DNA from: Desulfoprunum sp.
GTDB lineage: Bacteria; Desulfobacterota; Desulfobulbia; Desulfobulbales; Desulfocapsaceae
Length of the DNA: 12,192 nt
Assembly (NCBI GenBank): GCA_030696435.1
Contig: JAUYSF010000420.1
Coordinates: 1-12,192 of the forward strand
Direction: 5' to 3'
Program-made: the position numbers and the translations under genes
Notes under the pieces: generated by a model
Told to the model about the DNA's origin: nothing
The model's input: only the letters and a program-made list of their open reading frames with translations
The model's database searches: none
Part shown: one piece after another, positions 7,825-12,192 of the stretch
Layout: the number at the start of each line of letters is the position of its first letter
Numbering within the stretch: the first letter of the stretch is position 1

Positions 7825-9144
7825 TTACAGGGCTGTTTCAGGATGAAAAACGTTTACCTCTTTGAGATCGTCTCCCAGGTAGGCTCGCTCGTTGGGTCCG
7901 AGGATGCCGAGTGAGAGACAGATCAGCGTCCAGATATGCACGGTGCTGAAGGCGCCACCAAAATGATGGCCGATATCGTGCACCTGGGCATGGCAGTTGT
8001 GGCAGCCGGTGATACAGTAATCGGCACCGGTGGCCATGATCTGGTTGAATTTGATCTTGCCGTACTGCCGACGCTCCTCGGTATGCCCGGACTGCAGGAA
8101 GCCACCACCACCACCGCAGCAGTAATTGTTCGATTTGTTCGGTGTCATTTCGATGACGTTTTCCTTGCCAACCACCGATTCGATGACAAAGCGGAGGTCG
8201 TCTGCGACCGCGTCGCCAAAGCCTTTACGAACGATCTGGCAGGGATCCTGGATCGTGAAGGTGACGCCAAGCTCTTTGTTCCAGTCGGAATTGACCTTCA
8301 AGCGCCCTTCCCGTATCCATTTAGCGTAATACTGATAGATTGACGCTACTTCAAAGTTGTGCTCGATGTTGAACTTTTTCAGCCCGGCCCGGACTGAGAA
8401 GGTGATGTGTCCTCACTCAGTGTTGAGGAAGACCTTGTTCCCCAACTGGTTGGCCTGGTTGGCCGAGACCCGGGTCACATGCTCCCAGCTGTCATTGTCG
8501 GCCAGGAACAGGCAGTAGTTCTCCGCCGCCCAGCCCTTGCTGCCGTAGGTCCAGTCGACCCCGGCCAGGTGGAGGATCTTCCACAACGGGACCAGTTCAT
8601 CCGGCTCAGTGACCGGCTCGCGGGAATTCTGATTAAGGAAGAAGTGGGCGCCCTGTTTATCAATCGGCGCGACCATGTCTTTGAATTCGGGCTGGGACTC
8701 GCGGTACTCCTCAAGGACATCCTGGACGACAAAGATAAAGTCATCGGGAGCCGTGCCCATGGCGCTGTTGGAATCGTTGCGCAGGGCCATATCGCAGGAA
8801 TTGCGGATGCCGCTGGGGCGTTTGTCTCTGGGCCATGTGGCCCTGGCATTATATACCAGCTGCGGGATGTCGATCTTCATGGGACAGACATACACACAAC
8901 GCTGGCACATGGTGCACATCCAGACCCAAGGGGTGGTGGTCACCTCCTCGTCCAGACCCATCGCACACATGCGCAGGAATTTACGCGGATCCATATCCGC
9001 CAGACCGGTCGCCGGGCAACCTGAAACACAGGCGCCGCAGGTCAGGCAGAGATTGAGATTGCCCCCTTCGGGAATGATCTCCTTGACCGTGTCGATGAAT
9101 GAACTGTTCTTTTTTCCTTTGATCGTAATGCTGCTTTCCGGCAT
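7825..9144 (-). CDS. Fused HdrC-HdrB (HdrD/DsrK-like) selenoprotein, in-frame TGA = Sec244 (439 aa)
   Basis: Thiol/disulfide-active iron-sulfur subunit that would exchange electrons with HdrA. Residues 33-43 and 77-87 hold two [4Fe-4S] motifs (CLTCGACVSGCP, CTMCQRCVYVCP), the HdrC part. A CCG domain at the C-terminus has Cys302, CysCys342-343 and CHNC381-384, the HdrB noncubane-cluster pattern. The frame meets TGA at 8413-8415 after NTE and continues without a stop as GHITFSV into the CCG domain. The TGA sits where DsrK/HdrD relatives have the Cys of a Cys-Gly-His motif, so I read it as selenocysteine 244. A hairpin follows at once (8379-8397). The 37 codons after TGA contain no ATG or GTG, and the TTG at 8301 would cut into the domain. 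The start is ATG 9144 with AAGGA upstream; the frame is open 18 codons further. Without recoding this would be annotated as two genes or a pseudogene. Confidence 0.85.
8379..8397 (-). promoter_or_regulatory. Candidate bacterial SECIS hairpin following the in-frame TGA
   Basis: Fifteen nucleotides after the TGA, TCAGTCC pairs with GGGCTGA in 7 bp (one G-U) around the 5-nt loop GGGCC. After a C-A mismatch, two more U-A pairs extend the base. The loop begins 22 nt after the UGA and its first base is G. This falls within the loose rules for bacterial SECIS elements: an apical loop roughly 16-37 nt downstream with a G among the first loop bases. The element lies inside coding sequence, as bacterial SECIS elements do. 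The hairpin is seen in the sequence; recognition by SelB is inferred. Confidence 0.6.
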
Positions 9145-9232
9145 GGATATATCCTTTTTCCCTCTCCAGGTCTGTTGTGTTGAGAAATTATATACCATCT
9201 CCTTGACCCAAATACCCTGTCAGGAGTTGCGG

Positions 9233-9481
9233 TCACGCAGGTCGTTTGCGTATCCGCACCTTAAAAAAATCATGTCCATCCTCGCTGCCGTCACCGTCCA
9301 GCACATCGTACGTGGCCTCCGGCAGGACCTTCAGGAGGTCTACTCGCGTATCCGGATCCGACCCCCGTATTTCCAGAATCTGCAACGGCTTCATGCGGGA
9401 GAAGATCTCCGTCATCTTCAGGAGCGAGATCGATGAAAACGTATTCCTGAAGTCCAATAGTATGTCTGCTTCGCCAGCCAA
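9233..9481 (-). CDS. TusA-like protein lacking the catalytic Cys (82 aa)
   Basis: Small protein with the TusA/SirA two-layer fold pattern: strand ILLDFRN, a long helix, ILEIRGSDPDTRVDLL, then a C-terminal strand. TusA proteins carry sulfur on the Cys of a CPxP motif, but here that stretch reads SSIS (16-19), so persulfide transfer by the usual route is impossible. It is the first gene of the hdr/metF operon, 88 nt before the HdrC-HdrB ATG. The start is set at TTG 9481, with GGAGGAG at 9498-9492 and the sigma-54 promoter just upstream (predicted transcript start near 9511). Longer starts in this frame would lie upstream of the promoter, and the nearby ATG at 9500 is in another frame. It may be a structural or regulatory partner of the Hdr complex. 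The fold call is from pattern only. Confidence 0.68.
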   Translation of the reverse strand: MAGEADILLDFRNTFSSISLLKMTEIFSRMKPLQILEIRGSDPDTRVDLLKVLPEATYDVLDGDGSEDGHDFFKVRIRKRPA

Positions 9482-9520
9482 TTTTGTTGTGCTCCTCCAT
9501 AATGGTAACCACAGAACTAG

Positions 9521-9536
9521 AGCAACAATCAGGCCA
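9521..9536 (-). promoter_or_regulatory. Sigma-54 (RpoN) promoter of the hdr/metF operon
   Basis: Read leftward, TGGCCTGATTGTTGCT matches the -24/-12 consensus (TGGCACG, N4, TTGCW). The -24 GG and -12 GC are intact and correctly spaced, and only two positions inside the -24 box differ. The predicted start, about 12 nt after the -12 GC, is near 9511. That gives a leader of about 30 nt with GGAGGAG before the TTG start of the TusA-like gene. A sigma-54 activator is encoded divergently about 190 bp away, which strongly supports the site. Confidence 0.8.
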
Positions 9537-9672
9537 TTCTGTGAGGGGAAAAATATAATCGCCCACAAAAGAGAGCTTTGCTATGCATTCCCCTTTGTTA
9601 GAGGTTGTAAGGAAAAAATTAGGGTGATTGAAAAACGCTGGAAAGATGAGTAGAGTGGTCGGGTACGTGCTA

Positions 9673-9688
9673 AACTGTTAAAACAGTT
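9673..9688. promoter_or_regulatory. Palindrome 1, candidate activator-binding (enhancer) site
   Basis: AACTGTT and AACAGTT form perfect 7-bp arms around AA. The site lies about 170 bp upstream of the predicted start of the sigma-54 promoter and about 45 bp upstream of the activator gene start. A related palindrome follows 20 bases on. Binding by the divergent Fis-type activator is inferred. Confidence 0.5.
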
Positions 9689-9700
9689 ATTCTTTACAGG

Positions 9701-9715
9701 TGTTAAGGTTTAACA
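9701..9715. promoter_or_regulatory. Palindrome 2, candidate activator-binding (enhancer) site
   Basis: TGTTAA and TTAACA form perfect arms around GGT. It shares the TGTTAA half-site with the palindrome at 9673-9688, centre-to-centre about 28 bp. It abuts the ribosome-binding site of the activator gene (AGGAGA at 9715-9720), so binding here could also repress the activator's own expression. Confidence 0.45.
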
Positions 9716-9726
9716 GGAGATAGAGC

Positions 9727-11112
9727 ATGACCGGTCGGGAGCTTGACGGATACTGGAAAACAGTGGTGAACACTCTGCGCGACGGCATCATGATCGTCAA
9801 TACGCGCGGCGCCATCGTCTCCGTCAACCAGGCCTTTGAGCACATCACCGGCTATGCCCGGGAAGAACTCATCGGCAAGACCTGCGAAATCCTCCACTGC
9901 GAGGCCTGCAATGAGGCCATCGCCAAGGGAGAAGGCCACTGGTGCACCCTGTATCGCTCCGGTAAAACAGAACAACGGCAATGCCGGATCCGCCGCAAAG
10001 ACGGCACCATGATCCACACCCTGAAAAACGCCGCCATCCTCCGGGATGCCGAAGGCAATGTATTAGGAGCGGTGGAGACCCTGGCCGATCTCTCGGAGAT
10101 CACCGAGAAGAACAACCAGCTGGAGGCCTTCAGAAAGCAGCTCCATTCCGAAGACGAATTCCATGGTCTTGTCGGCAGTTCAGCCCCCATGCAGCAGGTT
10201 TTCGACATGATCGAGAACGCCGCCGGATCAGACGCGCCGGTGATCATTTACGGCGAGAGCGGCACCGGCAAAGAGCTGGTCAGCCGGGCCATCCACGACA
10301 TCGGCATGCGCAAGAAGCAACCCTTCGTCAAAGTCAACTGTGCGAGTCTGGCCGAATCCCTGCTCGAAAGTGAACTCTTCGGCCATGTGCGCGGGGCCTA
10401 TACCGGGGCCTATAAGGATCGGGTCGGTCGTTTTGAGATGGCCAACAAAGGGGATATCTTTCTCGATGAGATTGGCGATCTGCCCATCCCCACCCAAACA
10501 AAACTGCTGCGGGTCATGGAAGAGAAGGTGGTTGAACGAGTCGGCTCAAGCAGCCCTATCGCCACGGATGTAAGGATCATTTCCGCCACCAACAAGGACC
10601 TAATGCAGTTGGTGGAGCAGGGTGATTACCGCAAGGATTTCTATTTCAGAATCAATGTCATTCCTATCTTTCTCCCGCCGCTGCGCAACCGGGTCGGTGA
10701 TATCCCTCTGTTGGCCGAGCGGTTTTTTCAAAAGATGCGCCTGAAAAGCGGCAAGGCCATCGCCGGTATCAGTAAGGAAACCATGGAAATCCTGATCAAC
10801 CACAGCTGGCCGGGTAATGTCAGGGAACTCAAGGGGGCCTTCGAATACGCCTTTGTCACCTGCCACGAGGAGATGATTCAGCCCTGCCATCTCCCCGAGA
10901 CAATACTGCGTCCCAAGGTTGCCCAGATCGCCCCTAAGCGCAATGCCTTCAACGTGCAGGAGATTGAAAAGCAGGAATTACTGGAAGTCCTTGAACGAAC
11001 CGGCGGCAATCAGTCAAAGGCGGCCGAGATCCTCGGTGTCTCACGGGTTACCATCTGGAACCGGATGAAACGCTACGGGATTGATGCCAAACGGATGATT
11101 GAGGTCCGGTAG
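9727..11112 (+). CDS. PAS-AAA+-Fis sigma-54-dependent transcriptional activator (461 aa)
   Basis: Enhancer-binding protein that uses ATP to open sigma-54 promoters. Residues 8-128 form a PAS sensor domain with an unusual set of cysteines (53, 58, 61, 73, 86). The AAA+ domain (about 146-375) has Walker A GESGTGKE (176-183), the sigma-54 contact loop as GAYTGA (223-228, Tyr for the usual Phe), Walker B DEIGDL (247-252), and the arginine-rich WPGNVREL (361-368). The C-terminal Fis-type helix-turn-helix is at about 411-452 ([19 protein letters not shown]). There is no receiver domain, so the signal probably enters through PAS. The ATG has AGGAGA about 7 nt upstream. A weak sigma-70-like pair (TTGAAA 9628, TAGAGT 9651, 17-nt spacing) may drive it. 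It is divergent from the hdr/metF operon, whose sigma-54 promoter it most likely controls. Confidence 0.93.
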   Translation: MTGRELDGYWKTVVNTLRDGIMIVNTRGAIVSVNQAFEHITGYAREELIGKTCEILHCEACNEAIAKGEGHWCTLYRSGKTEQRQCRIRRKDGTMIHTLKNAAILRDAEGNVLGAVETLADLSEITEKNNQLEAFRKQLHSEDEFHGLVGSSAPMQQVFDMIENAAGSDAPVIIYGESGTGKELVSRAIHDIGMRKKQPFVKVNCASLAESLLESELFGHVRGAYTGAYKDRVGRFEMANKGDIFLDEIGDLPIPTQTKLLRVMEEKVVERVGSSSPIATDVRIISATNKDLMQLVEQGDYRKDFYFRINVIPIFLPPLRNRVGDIPLLAERFFQKMRLKSGKAIAGISKETMEILINHSWPGNVRELKGAFEYAFVTCHEEMIQPCHLPETILRPKVAQIAPKRNAFNVQEIEKQELLEVLERTGGNQSKAAEILGVSRVTIWNRMKRYGIDAKRMIEVR

Positions 11113-11205
11113 GGCCCATGGAACATGGTATAGCATAGCCGCAATGAAGCTTGATTTGGAAATGGAACCAAGACAGTATCAGACACTTTATCAGGAGGAA
11201 AAACG

Positions 11206-11526
11206 ATGTTGAACTCTTTGCACACCCACATGAAAACCATTCTGCTGGCCCTTACAGGTGCGGCAATTCTGGCGGCATGCGGTACCCCGGCAGGCAATAT
11301 CGAGAATGGGCAGCGCTGGTATACCATGTACAACTGCTCGGCTTGTCACGGTAAAAACGCCAACGACGGCAGGGCGATGGCTATCAGGAATCTGAATATG
11401 GGTTTTACAAATTTCGAGCATATCCTGAGAAAACCCTACTCACCGAGCATGCCGGCGTTTTCCGAGCAGAAACTCGCCAAACAGGATGCCGCCGATATCT
11501 ACGCCTGGCTCAAGAGTCTCAAATAA
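11206..11526 (+). CDS. Small lipoprotein cytochrome c, mono-heme (106 aa)
   Basis: Exported electron carrier. A signal peptide with hydrophobic core TILLALTGAAILAAC ends in a lipobox (LAAC, Cys25), so the mature protein is probably lipid-anchored outside the inner membrane. Heme c is attached through CSACH (Cys44, Cys47, His48), and Met82 in SPSMPAF is the likely distal ligand. The C-terminal helix DAADIYAWLKSL is typical of class I cytochromes c. The start at 11206 follows a strong AGGAGG at 7 nt. An internal ATG at residue 9 would give a shorter signal peptide but has no comparable site. The gene lies 93 nt after the activator and before a DUF2231 membrane protein gene. The redox partner is not shown by context. 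Confidence 0.9.
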   Translation: MLNSLHTHMKTILLALTGAAILAACGTPAGNIENGQRWYTMYNCSACHGKNANDGRAMAIRNLNMGFTNFEHILRKPYSPSMPAFSEQKLAKQDAADIYAWLKSLK

Positions 11527-11583
11527 CTCAGTTCGTCATCAGGCCCTCTCGGGCGATATTTCTCATCCAGAGGATGAAAAAGA

Positions 11584-11621
11584 CATGCCAAGAGAGAAAT
11601 AATGTTTACTCTTTTGGCATG
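11584..11621 (-). terminator. 13-bp hairpin with a U-tract on the minus strand
   Basis: CATGCCAAGAGAG (11584-11596) pairs along all 13 positions (one G-U) with 11609-11621 around a 12-nt loop. Read leftward it is followed by TCTTTTTC, a usable U-tract. Read rightward it is followed by GGAGGCAGAAAAAA, which is not a terminator tail. It separates the cytochrome c gene from the DUF2231 gene, both rightward. It may block antisense transcription or shape the 3' end of the cytochrome mRNA. Two smaller hairpins (GCCC/GGGC at about 11542-11553 and TCATCC/GGATGA at 11563-11577) precede it. Confidence 0.5.
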
Positions 11622-11706
11622 GGAGGCAGAAAAAATCAGCATCTTCTCGCCCATACCACGTTAAGAACAATTGGCTGCATTTATCATTCTCACAAAGGAG
11701 AAAGGT

Positions 11707-12132
11707 ATGATTGAAAGTCTCTATGCACTCCTCGAAAAAGTTGGTTTCAATCACCCTCTGCACCCGATGCTGACCCACGTGCCGATGGGCATGATCATCG
11801 GCGCGGTGGTCTTTTCCATGATAGGCCTGAAGTGGAAGAACCAACACCTCGGCCAAACAGCCTATCACTGTTCCTTGCTGGCCCTTCTGGCCATCGTCCC
11901 GGTCATCGTGGCGGGCCTATTGGACTGGCAGCATCTGATGGCAGGTTCCTGGAATATATTCATCATTGTCAAGATGATCCTCGCCGTTATCCTGACCCTG
12001 CTCCTCGCCCTCTCTGTGGTGCTCAAGCATAAGGGGGCCGAGCCGAAGCCCCTCTTCATCGTCTATCTCCTCTGCCTGGCTTGTGCCGGTGGCCTTGGCT
12101 TTTCAGGGGGAGAGTTGGTCTACGGCGGCTGA
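11707..12132 (+). CDS. DUF2231-family membrane protein (141 aa)
   Basis: Small integral membrane protein with about four hydrophobic helices: roughly residues 24-42, 54-73, 82-103 and 112-130. The HPLHPMLTHVPMG stretch before the first helix and the GGELVYGG end are typical of DUF2231 proteins. Those proteins are often found beside cytochromes, and their conserved His residues could bind heme; that is an inference, not established. ATG 11707 is chosen because AAAGGAGAAAGG lies directly upstream; the frame is open 12 codons further but without a site. It follows the lipoprotein cytochrome c gene by 180 nt, suggesting a small membrane redox pair, though the hairpin between them may uncouple expression. 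Confidence 0.85.
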   Translation: MIESLYALLEKVGFNHPLHPMLTHVPMGMIIGAVVFSMIGLKWKNQHLGQTAYHCSLLALLAIVPVIVAGLLDWQHLMAGSWNIFIIVKMILAVILTLLLALSVVLKHKGAEPKPLFIVYLLCLACAGGLGFSGGELVYGG

Positions 12133-12151
12133 GACCGTCGAGCTCAAAAAT

Positions 12152-12180
12152 GACAGGAGACTCACCGAGGGTTTCCTGTC
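12152..12180 (-). terminator. Terminator-like hairpin for a leftward gene beyond the right edge
   Basis: GACAGGAGA (12152-12160) pairs with TTTCCTGTC (12172-12180) in 9 bp with one G-U; the loop can add a short inner stem. Read leftward it is followed by ATTTTTGAGC, a clear U-tract. No U-tract is visible on the plus side before the window ends. It probably ends a convergent leftward gene outside the window and may also serve the DUF2231 gene. Confidence 0.55.
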
Positions 12181-12192
12181 GTCCCCCGCTCT

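Noticed and set aside
8413..8415. The TGA as a nonsense mutation or the boundary of two separate genes (HdrC then HdrB).
   Set aside because: The frame is intact on both sides, the stop replaces a Cys in a Cys-Gly-His motif, and the only later in-frame start (TTG 8301) would remove 37 residues of the domain. A nonsense mutation would not be expected at a Cys-equivalent codon with a hairpin behind it, though a sequencing error cannot be fully excluded.
9291..9566. Alternative frame starting near the ATG at 9500 over the TusA-like gene.
   Set aside because: Its product has no family pattern, while the overlapping frame has a TusA-type fold pattern and its TTG start is placed correctly after the ribosome-binding site and sigma-54 promoter.
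11116..11128. CCATG-GAA-CATGG palindrome just after the activator gene.
   Set aside because: It is short, has no U-tract after it and no clear promoter beside it, so it is neither a convincing terminator nor an operator.

Overview
The window reads as a chromosomal segment from an anaerobic, Wood-Ljungdahl-type deltaproteobacterium (Desulfobacterota, most likely a Desulfobulbales-like sulfate or sulfur metaboliser). This placement is inferred from gene content and protein style; there is no rRNA or other phylogenetic marker here.

The left three quarters (about 9540 down to the left edge) is one leftward gene series. In transcription order it holds: a TusA-like small protein; a fused HdrC-HdrB (HdrD/DsrK-like) iron-sulfur protein; a first MetF paralogue; a double-module HdrA flavoprotein; MvhD; MetV; a second MetF; a single-domain response regulator; two ACT-domain proteins; and the first codons of another gene at the edge. 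The hdr-mvhD-metV-metF block matches the type III methylenetetrahydrofolate reductase complex (MetFV-HdrABC-MvhD) known from Moorella thermoacetica. That complex is proposed to couple the methylene-/methyl-THF step to other electron carriers by flavin-based electron bifurcation or confurcation. Gene spacing is tight (TAATG overlap hdrA/mvhD, ATGA overlap metV/metF), so these genes are probably co-transcribed.

The most notable feature is that the HdrC-HdrB gene is interrupted by an in-frame TGA at 8413-8415. The codon falls exactly where DsrK/HdrD relatives have the Cys of a Cys-Gly-His motif. The frame stays open on both sides, and a SECIS-like hairpin follows 15 nt after the TGA. I read this as a selenocysteine codon, giving a 439-residue selenoprotein (Sec244), and not as two genes or a pseudogene.

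At 9521-9536 there is a near-consensus sigma-54 promoter reading left into the operon. Divergently, at 9727-11112, lies a PAS-AAA+-Fis sigma-54 activator. Two palindromes of related sequence sit between them, 160-200 bp upstream of the predicted transcription start, where enhancer sites are expected. The activator is therefore the likely regulator of the methylene-THF reductase operon.

The right end (11113-12192) carries rightward genes for a small lipoprotein cytochrome c and a DUF2231 membrane protein. Hairpins there have U-tracts only on the minus strand. No tRNA, rRNA, CRISPR, insertion sequence or integration site was seen, and no gene-free stretch exceeds 300 bases.
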